Source of the DNA: Aquaspirillum serpens DSM 68
Lineage (GTDB): Bacteria; Pseudomonadota; Gammaproteobacteria; Burkholderiales; Aquaspirillaceae
Length of the DNA: 37,202 nucleotides
Direction of reading: 5' to 3'
NCBI RefSeq assembly: GCF_000420525.1
Contig: NZ_ATVC01000021.1
Span: 1-37,202 of the forward strand
Shown here: positions 8,389 to 17,992 of the stretch, piece after piece
How the letters are laid out: each line of letters opens with the position of its first letter
Numbering within the stretch: the stretch's first letter is position 1
Notes under the pieces: generated by a model
Told to the model about the DNA's origin: nothing
Database searches by the model: none
Seen by the model: only the letters and a program-made list of their open reading frames with translations
Position numbers and translations under genes: made by a program

Positions 8389-9375
8389 TTAATGAGACAA
8401 AGAAGGGAATAACGCTGCATAGGCCAATAAAATGGCCTCAAGTTGCAAGCGCAGATTTAAAGTGTGTTGACCAAACGGCAAACGCTGTTGCAGCTGATCG
8501 TGAAACTGCATCAGAGCAATCGGCGAGATGCGTTCCGCCAAGCCCTGTAAGGCAGCCGTGTAATTGGGATAAAACCGCGCAGGTCGTTGATAACGCACCA
8601 CGGCTAAATCATGCAGCCATTTATCCAACCACGCCAAAGGGATGGCAAACGGCAGCCGCGCACGGTCGAGTTGTTGTGCCACGTCTAAAATGCCTAGTAC
8701 CGAGGGTGATAGTAATACCTTGAGCAAGACTTCCCGTTGTTTCACCAGTTCGGCATCATCCAACGCAAACGGCGCACCACCGGCTAATGCCAATTCTGCA
8801 TCCGCCTGTTTCACCCCTTGTTGATCGAGCCATTGCAACGCCTGTTGCCAATCGGGCATCGACAGTGGAAACACCCGACAACGACTGCGTAATGTCGGCA
8901 ACAAAGCATGGGGATGATCGGAAGACAACAGAAAATGCACACCCTCGGGAGGCTCTTCTAAAATTTTCAGCAGGGCATTGGCCGCCGCCATATTTAAGGC
9001 ATCGGCAGGGTCAATCATCACCACCCGTCGCCCACTGCGGTGGGCGGAGAGGTGAGCAAAATCAATCAAATCGCGTACGGCTTCGATTTTAATTTGTGCC
9101 AGCTTACGCGGTTTGTCTTTGTCTTCTTCCTCATCGGCGCGTAAAACGCGAAAGTCAGGGTGTGAGTTTTGCAACATCCAATGGCAGCTTTGACACGCAC
9201 CACAGGGAAGATGATCGTCACGGGGGCGTTCGCACAGCAATGACGCTGCTAATTGTTCAGCAAAAGCGGCCTTACCAATCCCATGTGGCCCCGTTAATAA
9301 CAGGGCATGGGGTAGCTGTTGCCATTGCCGCATCAGCTGTTGCCAGTTGTCCTGTTGCCACGGCAACAATCTCAT
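8389..9375 (-). CDS. holB: DNA polymerase III subunit delta-prime
   Basis: This 328-residue clamp-loader subunit has a P-loop-like GPHGIGKA (29-36), a zinc site with C48, C58, C61 and C64, and the motif region 'LLKILEEPPEG' followed by 'LRSRCR' (the SRC sensor). The delta-prime subunit helps the clamp loader open the beta clamp. I start at 9375 because that ATG overlaps the tmk stop by 4 nt (ATGA), has GAGGG upstream and gives the usual N-terminus 'MRLLPWQQDNW'. A frame from 9408 adds 11 residues inside tmk and is less likely. Confidence 0.92.
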   Translation of the reverse strand: MRLLPWQQDNWQQLMRQWQQLPHALLLTGPHGIGKAAFAEQLAASLLCERPRDDHLPCGACQSCHWMLQNSHPDFRVLRADEEEDKDKPRKLAQIKIEAVRDLIDFAHLSAHRSGRRVVMIDPADALNMAAANALLKILEEPPEGVHFLLSSDHPHALLPTLRSRCRVFPLSMPDWQQALQWLDQQGVKQADAELALAGGAPFALDDAELVKQREVLLKVLLSPSVLGILDVAQQLDRARLPFAIPLAWLDKWLHDLAVVRYQRPARFYPNYTAALQGLAERISPIALMQFHDQLQQRLPFGQHTLNLRLQLEAILLAYAALFPSLSH

Positions 9376-10022
9376 GGTTGACCCTCGCTGATAAAGGCGG
9401 TTAAGCATGTGGCAATCTGTTGTTGTAACTCAGCTACGCTACAACGGGCATCTAATACCTGAAAACGCTGTGGTGCAGCAGCAGCACGTTGTAAATACGC
9501 TTGGCGGACACGTTGATGAAAACTGTCGGCTTCGCGTTCAATACGGTCGGCGGCTTGACCGCTGTGTTGCCGGCGGGCATGGGCAATGTCAGTCGGCACA
9601 TCAAACAAGAAGGTTAAATCTGGCTGCAAATCGGCGTGAACCCACTGTTCGAGTTGCTCAATCGCTGCCAATGACACCCCACGCCCCCCACCTTGAAAAG
9701 CAACGGTCGAATCGGTAAAGCGATCACATAACACCCATTCTCCCCGCGCTAAGGCCGGCATAATCCGCTGTTGCAGATGTTCTTGCCGTGCAGCAAACAT
9801 CAGTAAAGTCTCGGTTTTCAGGCTGACTTCGGTAGCAGGGTCGAGCAATAATTGTCGCAGTTGTTCCCCTAACACTGTCCCACCTGGTTCACGGGTCAGG
9901 CAGACCGTGAGGCCTTGTTGTTGTAAATACTCGGCGATAAACGGCACATGGGTAGATTTTCCCGCGCCATCAATCCCCTCTAAAGTCAAAAAACGCCCAC
10001 GTTGCACAGTTGGCACAGGCAT
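9372..10022 (-). CDS. tmk: Thymidylate kinase
   Basis: The 216-residue kinase phosphorylates dTMP to dTDP for DNA synthesis. The P-loop is GIDGAGKST (16-24), the DR(Y/F) motif is D100-R101-F102 in 'LCDRFTDST', and 'TREPGG' (43-48) is the substrate-side motif. Length is normal. It lies 2 nt after mltG and overlaps holB by 4 nt, the standard gammaproteobacterial order. Confidence 0.96.
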   Translation of the reverse strand: MPVPTVQRGRFLTLEGIDGAGKSTHVPFIAEYLQQQGLTVCLTREPGGTVLGEQLRQLLLDPATEVSLKTETLLMFAARQEHLQQRIMPALARGEWVLCDRFTDSTVAFQGGGRGVSLAAIEQLEQWVHADLQPDLTFLFDVPTDIAHARRQHSGQAADRIEREADSFHQRVRQAYLQRAAAAPQRFQVLDARCSVAELQQQIATCLTAFISEGQP

Positions 10023-10024
10023 GG

Positions 10025-11014
10025 TCAGTCCCCTTTTCCAAGAATATATTTGCGCACCGCTGCATTGTGCTCGTCTAAGGTTTCTGAGAATTGCGAGGTA
10101 CCATCACCGCGTGCCACAAAGTACAAGGCTCGACTTGGTGCTGGATTCGCTGCTGCTTCTAACGCCGCACGGCCAGGCAAGGCAATCGGGGTCGGGGTTA
10201 AACCGGCACGGGTGTAGGTGTTGTACGGGGTGTCGGTCAATAAATGCCGTTTGGTAATTTTGCCGTTATACGCCGCCCCAACGCCGTAAATCACCGAGGG
10301 ATCGGTTTGCAAGCGCATACCAATGTTCAAACGATTCACAAACACCGCCGCCACATGAGCGCGGTCTTCTTCATGGCCAGTTTCTTTTTCAATAATGCTG
10401 GCCATCTTGAGTAATTCATAGGGCGTTTTATAAGGCAAATTCGGTTGGCGAACTTCCCATGCTCGCTGTAATTCCTGTTGCATCTTGTCATAGGCGCGTT
10501 TCAGCAAAGCAAATTCACTGGTGCCTTTTAAGAAAAAATAGGTGTCAGGAAAAAATAACCCTTCGGGATGGTCATGTTCACTGCCTAATTTTTGCAGGAG
10601 CTCACGGTCGGACAAGGCCGCTGTGTCATGTTTAAGCGCAGGATGTTTGGCTAAGGCTTGGCGAAATTGGCGGAAAGTCCAGCCTTCAAAAGCGGTGATG
10701 GTGTATTCGCCCGCCTCACCCTTTTCTAAGCGAGTAAAAAGCTCCCACATTGAAGTGGCTTTGACCAGACGATAATCCCCCGCTTTGATGCGGGTATCCA
10801 AACCCGTCAACCGCGCCACAATTTGAAACGCCCACGCGCTTTTAATCGCATCTTGTTGGGCAAATTGTTCGGCTGTTTGTGAAAGGCTTTGACCCGCTGG
10901 AACATCGACCACCAAGGGCATAGAGGCAGGGGTATGAGGGATAAAGGTGACCCAAGTGAGCCAAGTTGCCATCAATAAGCTCAGGATAACCAGCAAAGAA
11001 AGAAATTTGCGCAT
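10025..11014 (-). CDS. mltG: Endolytic murein transglycosylase MltG
   Basis: The 329-residue inner-membrane protein has a short cytoplasmic start, one membrane helix (about 5-25) and a periplasmic YceG domain. The catalytic region reads 'MASIIEKETG' with E209 as the expected catalytic glutamate, followed by 'FVNRLNIGMRLQTDPSVIYG'. MltG cuts new glycan strands and helps set their length. It is the first gene of the mltG-tmk-holB-tatD unit; pabC, often found before it, is absent here. Confidence 0.95.
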   Translation of the reverse strand: MRKFLSLLVILSLLMATWLTWVTFIPHTPASMPLVVDVPAGQSLSQTAEQFAQQDAIKSAWAFQIVARLTGLDTRIKAGDYRLVKATSMWELFTRLEKGEAGEYTITAFEGWTFRQFRQALAKHPALKHDTAALSDRELLQKLGSEHDHPEGLFFPDTYFFLKGTSEFALLKRAYDKMQQELQRAWEVRQPNLPYKTPYELLKMASIIEKETGHEEDRAHVAAVFVNRLNIGMRLQTDPSVIYGVGAAYNGKITKRHLLTDTPYNTYTRAGLTPTPIALPGRAALEAAANPAPSRALYFVARGDGTSQFSETLDEHNAAVRKYILGKGD

Positions 11015-11042
11015 GAAAAAGCAAGAGGAAAACGGACGGCGA

Positions 11043-11051
11043 ATGATAGCA
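11043..11051 (-). promoter_or_regulatory. Extended -10 promoter candidate for mltG
   Basis: On the minus strand TGC-TATCAT forms an extended -10 element ending about 28 bp before the mltG ATG. No good -35 hexamer is visible at 17 bp, which fits an extended -10 promoter. It would drive the whole mltG-to-metallo-hydrolase unit. Confidence 0.4.
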
Positions 11052-11081
11052 CACCGGAGGGAGGGCTTTTTTGGAATGCAA

Positions 11082-11209
11082 GGGGCGCCACAGTCGGCGC
11101 CCCGATGGGGTTAATATTTCAACATCATTCCACATCGGTAGACGTGCTGGGCTTATCTGCTTACAGCACTGTGCTTTGGTTTAACCAGCATCCCCCTGAA
11201 ATCAGGGGG
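11082..11209. repeat. Two perfect GC-rich palindromes between mltG and the Rpn-type gene
   Basis: GGGGCGCC (11082-11089) and GGCGCCCC (11096-11103) pair around ACAGTC. CCCCCTG (11192-11198) and CAGGGGG (11203-11209) pair around AAAT. Neither is followed by a clear T-run. Nothing else is seen in this 208-bp gap besides the mltG promoter candidate. Confidence 0.55.
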
Positions 11210-11223
11210 CGGCTGGGTGGGGG

Positions 11224-11643
11224 TCAGGCCTCAAAAATATCCTCCAACCGCTGTGCCTGCGCTAACGAAATGCCCCATTGCTGTAATTGTTCTGATGTCG
11301 CTGTCCGTAACCGTGATAATATCCAGTCGGGTAATGGCTGGCCAAACCGCGCTTCGATCAAGGTTCGGAGAAGGGCTTGCATGGCCTGTTTACCTTTTTC
11401 TAGGCCTTTTTGCATACCTTCTTCTATCCCCTCTTCCCGAGCCGTAATGATGTCAGTGTTGTAATCCCAAATGGCACGTTGCCGTGCAATGGCGCGCAGT
11501 TGTTCTTCTTTGGTTTGGCTGAGGGTTTCTAAAGAGCGTAGTGCAGTCACCACCGGTGTGTGTGTCAGCTGTGTCATGATGTGTTGCTCCTGCCAATGTT
11601 CAAACAGATCGACCCAATTCTTCGGGTCGAGCAATGGCAGCAT
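11224..11643 (-). pseudogene. Rpn-family (PD-(D/E)XK nuclease/putative transposase) C-terminal fragment
   Basis: The 139-residue frame is the C-terminal third of an Rpn/YhgA-like protein: 'LDPKNWVDLFEHW', a charged 'REEGIEEGMQKGLEKGK' coiled stretch near residues 71-87, and an 'LPDWILSRLRTAT' tail. The family is normally about 300 residues with a nuclease domain at the front; that domain is missing and the reading frame closes at a stop at 11679-11677, just before the ATG. It is about the same as the fragment at 36522-36901, in the same orientation. I call it a 5'-truncated remnant, although a short product could still be made. Confidence 0.7.
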
Positions 11644-11682
11644 GGTTGGGGTAGAAACGGAAAGTAATACAGATGATTATAG

Positions 11683-11711
11683 TAGGGTGGATAAACGTAG
11701 TGCATCCACCC
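11683..11711. repeat. REP-like palindrome GTAGGGTGGAT...ATCCACCC
   Basis: GGGTGGAT (11685-11692) and ATCCACCC (11704-11711) pair around an 11-nt loop. The form 'GTAGGGTG...' with a CGTAGTGC-like loop resembles a REP-type palindrome widespread in bacterial genomes. It stands 40 bp before the truncated Rpn fragment and may mark the breakpoint. Confidence 0.5.
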
Positions 11712-11763
11712 AAAACACACATGAAGCAACCAAATTAAAAATGGTGAGCACAAACTATGCTAC

Positions 11764-11805
11764 ATAAGTCACTGGAGCGCACTGCGGTGCGCCCCAGTGA
11801 CTTAT
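11764..11805. repeat. Long imperfect hairpin overlapping the ubiG stop codon
   Basis: ATAAGTCACTGG (11764-11775) pairs with CCAGTGACTTAT (11794-11805). An inner GCGCAC (11777-11782) pairs with GTGCGC (11787-11792) around TGCG, and one A/C mismatch separates the two. The outer arm includes the ubiG stop codon (11804-11802). No T-run follows in the leftward direction, so this is more likely an mRNA-stabilising or Rho-linked end than a simple intrinsic terminator. Confidence 0.6.
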
Positions 11806-12521
11806 TGCATACGCCGCATCGCCATCAAATAGTTCACATCGGTGTCGCTACCGAGTTGATATTGTCTGGTTAATGGTTGATAGCTGAGGCCGGTCATTTC
11901 TTGTAGGTTGAGGCCGGCGGTACGAGCCATGCGGCCAAGTTCCGATGGTTTGATAAACCGCGCATATTCATGGGTGCCACGCGGTAACATTCTCAACACA
12001 TACTCTGCCCCAACCACTGCCAGTAAATAGGCTTTGGCATTGCGATTTAAGGTCGAGAAAAATACCATGCCGCCCGGCTTCACCAGATTAGCGCAAGCAC
12101 GCACCACGCTCTCTGGATTGGGAACGTGTTCTAACATCTCCAAGCAGGTTACCACGTCAAAACTGGCTGGGGCTTGTTCTGCCAAGGTTTCGACCGCGAC
12201 GACTTGATAATCGATGGTTAAACCTTGGTCGAGGGCATGTAGTTTGGCGACTTTAATCGACTTTTTCGCCAGATCAATCCCCGTTACATCAGCACCTGCT
12301 TTGGCTAAACCTTCCGACAAAATACCGCCACCGCATCCCACATCCAGCACCTTAGCGCCCTGCAATTCGCAGTGTTTTTGGATAAACGACAAACGCAGTG
12401 GATTGATCTCATGTAGCGGTTTAAATTCGCTTTCGGTGTCCCACCAACGATGTGCCACTTGGCTAAATTTATCTAGCTCGAGTGGATCCACATTGGCAGT
12501 CTGTGTTTCTTGATTTGACAT
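11802..12521 (-). CDS. ubiG: Ubiquinone biosynthesis O-methyltransferase UbiG
   Basis: The 239-residue SAM-dependent methyltransferase does both O-methylation steps of ubiquinone synthesis. The SAM motif is 'LDVGCGGGILSEG' (59-71), with 'GIDLAKKSI' and 'CLEMLEHVPNP' as later motifs; 'HRWWDTESEFKPLHEINPLR' (24-43) is the UbiG N-terminal signature. AAAGGAT lies ahead of the ATG. It follows mtaD by 18 nt, a pairing common in gammaproteobacteria. Confidence 0.95.
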   Translation of the reverse strand: MSNQETQTANVDPLELDKFSQVAHRWWDTESEFKPLHEINPLRLSFIQKHCELQGAKVLDVGCGGGILSEGLAKAGADVTGIDLAKKSIKVAKLHALDQGLTIDYQVVAVETLAEQAPASFDVVTCLEMLEHVPNPESVVRACANLVKPGGMVFFSTLNRNAKAYLLAVVGAEYVLRMLPRGTHEYARFIKPSELGRMARTAGLNLQEMTGLSYQPLTRQYQLGSDTDVNYLMAMRRMQ

Positions 12522-12539
12522 ATCCCATCCTTTCGCAAT

Positions 12540-13859
12540 TTACGCGCCAACTACCTTGTGTCGCCATTCTGCAGCACGCTGTAACCATGCGGCATGGTCG
12601 ATCGTGGCAAGTTGGCGTTGTTTCAACACGTGACGACCATTGACCCACACATGTTCAACTTGTTCACGACCAGCGGCATACACCACATGCGAAATAGGAT
12701 CGAAAGCGGGCGCGGTTTCGACGGCATTCAGGTTAATTGCAATCATATCTGCACATTTCCCGATTTCTAAGCTGCCAATTTTATCGGCCATTCCGAGTGC
12801 TTGTGCTCCATTCAATGTCGCCATCCGCAACGCGGTTGCCGCCGGAACTACGGTTGGATCAAGCGTGCCGACTTTGGCTAATAAAGCGGCCATGCGAGTT
12901 TCAGCCAGCATGTCGAGCTTATTGTTCGATGCCGAGCCATCTGTCCCGATGCCGACATTGATACCGGCGGCCAAGTAGCGGCTGATGGGAGCAATGCCAG
13001 AAGCCAGTTTCATATTCGAGGTTGGGTTGTGGGCAATGCTGATGCCGCATTGTGCTGCCAGCGTAATATCAGCCTCATCGGCTGCCACCATGTGGGCGGC
13101 GATCAAGCGCGACGATAACAGACCCAATCGATGTAAGCGTGCCAGTGGTCGTTGTTGATGTTCTTTGAGGCTGGTTTCTACTTCGCCCTGTGTTTCTTGG
13201 ATATGACAATGAATCAACATATCCTCTTTCTCTGCTACTGCTAACACCTCGTGGAAAGTGGCATCACTGACGCTGTAGGGGGCATGCGGCGCGAGGGCAA
13301 AGCTAACCAGTTTTTCTCCAACAAACTCGCTGCGTTCAGCTAACGCTTTGCTGAGATGTTCAGCGGCAGTGCTGGCATAAGCCGTGGGGAATTCAATCAC
13401 AGTACAGCCGACAACGGTTCTCATGCCGGTGGTTAAACCTGCCCGCGCCACTGCACCGTGGAAAAAGTACATATCGTTAATCGTGGTGGTGCCCGAGCGC
13501 AGCATTTCTGCCATCCCCAGCACACTGCCATCATAGACAAACTCATCACACATCAAGCGGCCTTCGGCTGGCCAAATGTGATTTTGCAGCCAATCCATTA
13601 ACGGCAAATCATCCGCCACACCGCGTAATAAGGTCATAGCCGAGTGACCATGAAGATTGACCAACCCCGGCATCAGCACATGCTCACCCAATGAAATCAC
13701 TTCCTCTGCCTGCCACTGTTGGCGTGCTTCTGGTGGAATAATGGCGAGGATTTTTTCTCCATCCAAGGCAATGCTATGGTTTTCAAGTACCACGCCTTCT
13801 GGTACCACAGGAATGATCCAACGGGCGTCAATTAAGGTTGTTGCGGTTGCAGTTGACAC
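12540..13859 (-). CDS. mtaD: 5'-methylthioadenosine/S-adenosylhomocysteine deaminase (TRZ/ATZ family)
   Basis: The 439-residue amidohydrolase removes the amino group of methylthioadenosine or S-adenosylhomocysteine. Metal ligands show as H70-x-H72 (LVNLHGHSAM), H217-C-H219 (LIHCHIQET) and D307 (GIGTDGSASNNKLDML). The start is GTG at 13859 with GTGGAG 6 nt upstream. Placement just before ubiG makes sense because UbiG releases S-adenosylhomocysteine. Other amidohydrolases in this family act on chlorohydrolase or guanine substrates, so the exact substrate rests on context. Confidence 0.88.
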   Translation of the reverse strand: MSTATATTLIDARWIIPVVPEGVVLENHSIALDGEKILAIIPPEARQQWQAEEVISLGEHVLMPGLVNLHGHSAMTLLRGVADDLPLMDWLQNHIWPAEGRLMCDEFVYDGSVLGMAEMLRSGTTTINDMYFFHGAVARAGLTTGMRTVVGCTVIEFPTAYASTAAEHLSKALAERSEFVGEKLVSFALAPHAPYSVSDATFHEVLAVAEKEDMLIHCHIQETQGEVETSLKEHQQRPLARLHRLGLLSSRLIAAHMVAADEADITLAAQCGISIAHNPTSNMKLASGIAPISRYLAAGINVGIGTDGSASNNKLDMLAETRMAALLAKVGTLDPTVVPAATALRMATLNGAQALGMADKIGSLEIGKCADMIAINLNAVETAPAFDPISHVVYAAGREQVEHVWVNGRHVLKQRQLATIDHAAWLQRAAEWRHKVVGA

Positions 13860-13884
13860 TCAAATCTCCACAAATCAGTTTTGA

Positions 13885-13922
13885 AAAAATCGGGCAGCGA
13901 TACGCGGATGGATTCGCTGCCC
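13885..13922 (-). terminator. Terminator after the TerC gene
   Basis: On the minus strand GGGCAGCGA (13922-13914) pairs with TCGCTGCCC (13900-13892) around a 13-nt loop, followed by GATTTTTTC. A second GC-rich inverted repeat (CCCACC/GGTGGG, about 13921-13945) lies between it and the terC stop. It separates terC from mtaD downstream. Confidence 0.75.
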
Positions 13923-13959
13923 CACCCCACCACTGGTGAGGTGGGCACCGAGGGCGTGA

Positions 13960-14928
13960 TTAATCCTTTTTCGCTACGATTAACGAAGCTACCACCGAAG
14001 CAGTCAAGAAGAAGAACACTACACCGAGCGAAACAGCGATTGGCATTTTATAAAATTCCACCATCAGCATTTTCGCACCGATAAAGGTCAATACGGCAGC
14101 CAGACCATATTTCAACAAGTGGAAACGATCGGCAACATCGGCCAACAAGAAATACATCGCACGCAGACCCAAGATAGCGAAGATATTCGAGGTCATCACA
14201 ATAAACGGGTCGGTGGTCACGGCGAAAATAGCGGGGATGCTATCGACAGCAAAAATCAAGTCCGAGAACTCAATCATGATCAACACCAATAACATCGGTG
14301 TTGCTATCCAGCCGCTAGAGTCACGAATAAAGAACTTCTCTTGGTGAAATTCTGGTGTCACACGGATATGACCGCGCAACCATTTCAGCAATGGATTGTT
14401 GGCTAAATCATCATCGCTTTCTTTTTCTGGCATCATCATTTTCAAGCCAGTAAAGACTAAGAACGCCCCGAAAATATACAAAATCCAATGGAATTCTTGC
14501 ACCAACACGGCGCCAATCGAGATCATGATGGCGCGCATAATCACCGCCCCCAACACGCCATACACCAAGACTCGACGTTGATATTCCGGTGGAACTTTGA
14601 AAAAGCTAAAAATCATCAGGAAGACAAAGATATTGTCCACTGCCAATGATTTTTCTAACACATAGCCAGTGAGAAATTCCAATGCTTTGTGGTTGGCAAT
14701 GTCTCGGCCAATGTTAGGATCGCTGGCAAGGTGCCACCACAGCCAGCCATTGAACAGCATGGCAACAGTGACCCAAACCACAGTCCATGACAGGGCCTCT
14801 TTGACACTGACTTTGTGGTTGCCAGCCTTGTTTAAGGCAAACATATCGATGGCAATCATCACCACAACGGCGGCAAAAAAGCCGACATACATGGCGGGCG
14901 TGCCGACGGAAATTGGAGCGGAGATCAC
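13960..14928 (-). CDS. TerC/Alx-family integral membrane protein
   Basis: The 322-residue protein has about eight or nine membrane helices and the TerC signatures 'EKSLAVDNIFVFLMIFSFF' and 'IEFSDLIFAVDSIPAIFAVT', whose paired acidic residues in the membrane are typical. Alx and related members export manganese; others assist metal loading of exported proteins. The name comes from tellurite resistance but no ter operon is present. It is a single gene with its own terminator. A manganese role is inferred from the family. Confidence 0.88.
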   Translation of the reverse strand: MISAPISVGTPAMYVGFFAAVVVMIAIDMFALNKAGNHKVSVKEALSWTVVWVTVAMLFNGWLWWHLASDPNIGRDIANHKALEFLTGYVLEKSLAVDNIFVFLMIFSFFKVPPEYQRRVLVYGVLGAVIMRAIMISIGAVLVQEFHWILYIFGAFLVFTGLKMMMPEKESDDDLANNPLLKWLRGHIRVTPEFHQEKFFIRDSSGWIATPMLLVLIMIEFSDLIFAVDSIPAIFAVTTDPFIVMTSNIFAILGLRAMYFLLADVADRFHLLKYGLAAVLTFIGAKMLMVEFYKMPIAVSLGVVFFFLTASVVASLIVAKKD

Positions 14929-14968
14929 GGGATTTCCTTCTTTTAAAAAAGCGAAGTCAATAAATACA

Positions 14969-14984
14969 TCCCCGCAAACGGGGA
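14969..14984 (-). promoter_or_regulatory. Hairpin in the TerC leader
   Basis: TCCCCG (14969-14974) and CGGGGA (14979-14984) pair around CAAA, 41 bp before the terC start. In the leftward direction it is followed only by TGTATTTATTG. It does not match the yybP-ykoY manganese riboswitch core as I know it, so its role is open. Confidence 0.3.
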
Positions 14985-15070
14985 CGCTGTCATGTTGGGT
15001 AGATCAAACTTTTTTCAATCCCACCTCAACAGTCGTACACGCACAATCATGCGAGACCACCGGTTTTCGT

Positions 15071-15076
15071 TATAAT
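15071..15076 (+). promoter_or_regulatory. -10 element of a valS promoter
   Basis: A perfect TATAAT lies 35 bp before the valS ATG. No clear -35 hexamer is seen 16-18 bp upstream, so an activator or other contact may help. Confidence 0.45.
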
Positions 15077-15111
15077 CGCAAGACTTTTCTATTTTACTGC
15101 ACCGCACCATC

Positions 15112-17925
15112 ATGAATCTCGCAAAAAGTTTTGAACCTGCCGATATTGAACGCCGTTGGTACCCCGAGTGGGAACAAGCGGGCTATTTCCAGCCCCACAT
15201 GCAATCGGGCTCGCCGGCTTTTTGTATCCAACTGCCGCCGCCTAATGTGACTGGTACGCTACACATGGGCCATGCCTTTAACCAAACGATTATGGACGGC
15301 CTGACCCGTTACTATCGAATGAAAGGGCATAACACCCTGTGGGTACCGGGCACAGACCACGCAGGGATTGCCACCCAAATTGTGGTGGAACGCCAGCTGG
15401 GTGAAAAAGGGGTGAGCCGTCATGATTTGGGGCGGCAAGCCTTTATCGACAAAGTGTGGGAGTGGAAACACGTTTCCGGCGGTACCATCACACAACAAAT
15501 GCGGCGCATGGGGTGTTCGGTTGATTGGCAACGTGAATACTTCACCATGGATGAAGTGCGTGCTGGTACTGTGAATGAAGTGTTTGTGCGTTTGTTTGAA
15601 CAAGGGCTGATTTATCGCGGCAAGCGATTGGTGAATTGGGACCCCAAACTGGGCACAGCGGTGTCGGATTTAGAAGTCGAATCGGTCGAAGAAGATGGTT
15701 CGATGTGGCACATTCGTTATCCAGTGGTGGGCAGTGATGAAGCGGTGGTGGTGGCCACGACCCGCCCCGAAACTTTATTGGGTGATGTCGCGGTTGCGGT
15801 CAATCCAAGCGATGAACGCTACACCCATCTGATCGGCCAACAACTGCAACTTCCGCTGACCGGACGTCAAATTCCGGTGATTGCTGATGAGTATGTTGAT
15901 GCGGCTTTTGGTACCGGTTGTGTCAAAATCACCCCCGCACATGATTTTAACGACTATCAAGTGGGTAAGCGTCATCACACCCAGCTCATCAATGTGATGT
16001 CGCTTGAGGCAACTATTTTGCCGCAAGCACAAGTCTTTAGCTTCGAAGGTGCGGCACAAGGCAATATTGCACTGCCGCCTGCCTATGCGGGTTTAACCAC
16101 CAGCGAAGCACGCAAGAAAATCGTAGCGGATTTGGATGCCGCTGGTTTGTTGCTGGAAGTGAAACCCCATAAATTGATGGTGCCGCGTGGTGATCGTACC
16201 GGTTCGGTGATTGAACCATTGTTGACCGATCAATGGTTTGTCGCCATGACCAAGGTGAGTGAGCAAGATCTAACCGGTAAATCGATCACACAAAAAGCGA
16301 TTGATGCAGTTGAATCGGGTGAAGTCCGGTTTATCCCCGAAAATTGGGTCAACACCTATAACCAGTGGATGAACAATATCCAAGATTGGTGTATTTCACG
16401 CCAATTGTGGTGGGGCCATCAAATCCCAGCTTGGTATGATGACGAAGGCCGTGTCTATGTTGCGCGCACAGAAGCCGAAGCACAGGCCCAAGCCGGCGGC
16501 AAAACCCTGCATCGTGATGATGATGTATTAGACACTTGGTTTAGCTCGGCTTTAGTGCCGTTCTCCACCATGGGCTGGCCAGAACAAACACCAGAACTGG
16601 AAGCCTTTGTGCCGTCCAGCGTGTTGGTAACCGGCTATGAAATCATTTTCTTCTGGGTGGCGCGGATGATTATGATGACCACCCACTTCACTGGCAAAGT
16701 GCCGTTCCGTGATGTGTATATTCACGGCATGGTACGCGACCATGAAGGCAAAAAAATGTCCAAATCCGAGGGTAATGTCATTGACCCTGTGGATTTGATT
16801 GATGGTATTGCACTCGAACCACTGGTAGAAAAACGCACCACCGGTTTGCGCCGGCCAGAAAAAGCACCACAAATTGCCAAGGCAACAGAAAAGCTGTTCC
16901 CCGAGGGGATTCCAGCTTATGGCACCGATGCGCTGCGCTTTACCATGGCTAGTTATGCCACTTTGGGCCGTTCGGTCAATTTTGATTTCAAACGTGCCGA
17001 GGGCTATCGCAATTTCTGCAACAAACTGTGGAACGCAACCCGTTTTGTGTTGATGAATGTGGAAGGCAAAGATTGTGGTCAAGATGAATCGTTGCCGTTG
17101 ACCTTTAGCTTTGTCGATCAATGGATGATTGGCCGCTTGCAACAGGCCGAGGCCGAAGTGGGCGAGGCGCTCGACCAATATCGTTTCGACCTTGCCGCAC
17201 AAACCTTGTATGAATTCATCTGGAATGAATACTGCGATTGGTATGTCGAACTTGCCAAAGTACAGTTGCAAAATGGTGATGAAGCACAACAACGCGCAAC
17301 CCGCCGTACTTTAGTGCGGGTGTTAGAAGTGGCGTTGCGCCTTACCCATCCGCTGATGCCATTTATCACCGAAGAACTGTGGCAAGCCGTGGCACCCCTC
17401 GCCAATGCCAAACACAGCGATTCGATTATGTTGGCAAAATGGCCGGTTGCTGCACCCGAAAAAATTAACCCAACCGCCAATGCTCAGATGGCTGCATTGA
17501 AAGACATGGTCAATGCGGTGCGTAATTTGCGTGGTGAAATGGGCTTGGGGCCAGCAGTGAAAGCGCCGTTGTGGGTCGAAGCAGGGCCAGAGGCAGCGGT
17601 ATTCTTGCCATACATCGCGCTGTTAGGTCGTTTGTCCGAGACTAAGCTAGTTGAGGCCTTGCCCGAAGACGATGCGCCAGTGGCTATCAGTGGCGACATG
17701 CGTTTGATGCTGAAAGTGGAAATCGACAAGGCGGCGGAAAGTGCGCGCTTGAAAAAGGAAATCAGCAAACTAGAAGCGGAAGTCGCTAAATTGGCTGGTA
17801 AATTAGGCAATGAAGCCTATACCGCCCGTGCTCCAGCGCATCTGGTTGAGCGCGACCGCAATCAGTTGGCTGAATTCAGCGACAAGTTAGAAAAACTGCA
17901 AGGCCAATTGGCTAAATTGGCTTAA
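15112..17925 (+). CDS. valS: Valyl-tRNA synthetase
   Basis: The 937-residue class I synthetase charges tRNA-Val. The HIGH motif is H51-M-G-H54 ([12 protein letters not shown]), and KMSKS is exact at residues 548-552. An editing (CP1) domain lies between them, including '[15 protein letters not shown]'. The last 60 residues form the valine-enzyme coiled-coil arm ([18 protein letters not shown]). The insertion around residues 565-605 before [17 protein letters not shown] is also seen in related enzymes. No strong ribosome site is visible ahead of the ATG. Confidence 0.97.
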   Translation: MNLAKSFEPADIERRWYPEWEQAGYFQPHMQSGSPAFCIQLPPPNVTGTLHMGHAFNQTIMDGLTRYYRMKGHNTLWVPGTDHAGIATQIVVERQLGEKGVSRHDLGRQAFIDKVWEWKHVSGGTITQQMRRMGCSVDWQREYFTMDEVRAGTVNEVFVRLFEQGLIYRGKRLVNWDPKLGTAVSDLEVESVEEDGSMWHIRYPVVGSDEAVVVATTRPETLLGDVAVAVNPSDERYTHLIGQQLQLPLTGRQIPVIADEYVDAAFGTGCVKITPAHDFNDYQVGKRHHTQLINVMSLEATILPQAQVFSFEGAAQGNIALPPAYAGLTTSEARKKIVADLDAAGLLLEVKPHKLMVPRGDRTGSVIEPLLTDQWFVAMTKVSEQDLTGKSITQKAIDAVESGEVRFIPENWVNTYNQWMNNIQDWCISRQLWWGHQIPAWYDDEGRVYVARTEAEAQAQAGGKTLHRDDDVLDTWFSSALVPFSTMGWPEQTPELEAFVPSSVLVTGYEIIFFWVARMIMMTTHFTGKVPFRDVYIHGMVRDHEGKKMSKSEGNVIDPVDLIDGIALEPLVEKRTTGLRRPEKAPQIAKATEKLFPEGIPAYGTDALRFTMASYATLGRSVNFDFKRAEGYRNFCNKLWNATRFVLMNVEGKDCGQDESLPLTFSFVDQWMIGRLQQAEAEVGEALDQYRFDLAAQTLYEFIWNEYCDWYVELAKVQLQNGDEAQQRATRRTLVRVLEVALRLTHPLMPFITEELWQAVAPLANAKHSDSIMLAKWPVAAPEKINPTANAQMAALKDMVNAVRNLRGEMGLGPAVKAPLWVEAGPEAAVFLPYIALLGRLSETKLVEALPEDDAPVAISGDMRLMLKVEIDKAAESARLKKEISKLEAEVAKLAGKLGNEAYTARAPAHLVERDRNQLAEFSDKLEKLQGQLAKLA

Positions 17926-17943
17926 TGCCATCGCTTTAGGTTC

Positions 17944-17973
17944 AACCCGTCCTGTTCTCGGGACGGGTTTTTT
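17944..17973 (+). terminator. Intrinsic terminator after valS
   Basis: AACCCGTCC (17944-17952) and GGACGGGTT (17961-17969) pair around 8 nt, and the T-run reaches 17973. It ends 20 bp before mscL, so mscL-ispD needs either read-through or its own promoter. Confidence 0.9.
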
Positions 17974-17992
17974 ATTGAGGAGTGTCTAAAAC

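Noticed and set aside
9376-9408. Longer start for holB
   Set aside because: The 11 extra residues lie inside tmk; the ATGA overlap start at 9375 gives the normal protein.
11105-11767. Plus-strand frames over the Rpn fragment
   Set aside because: They are antisense to a frame with clear family similarity and a second related copy elsewhere.
14929-15060. Manganese (yybP-ykoY) riboswitch upstream of terC
   Set aside because: I looked for it because Alx/TerC genes often have one, but the conserved core is not recognisable and only a 6-bp hairpin is seen.
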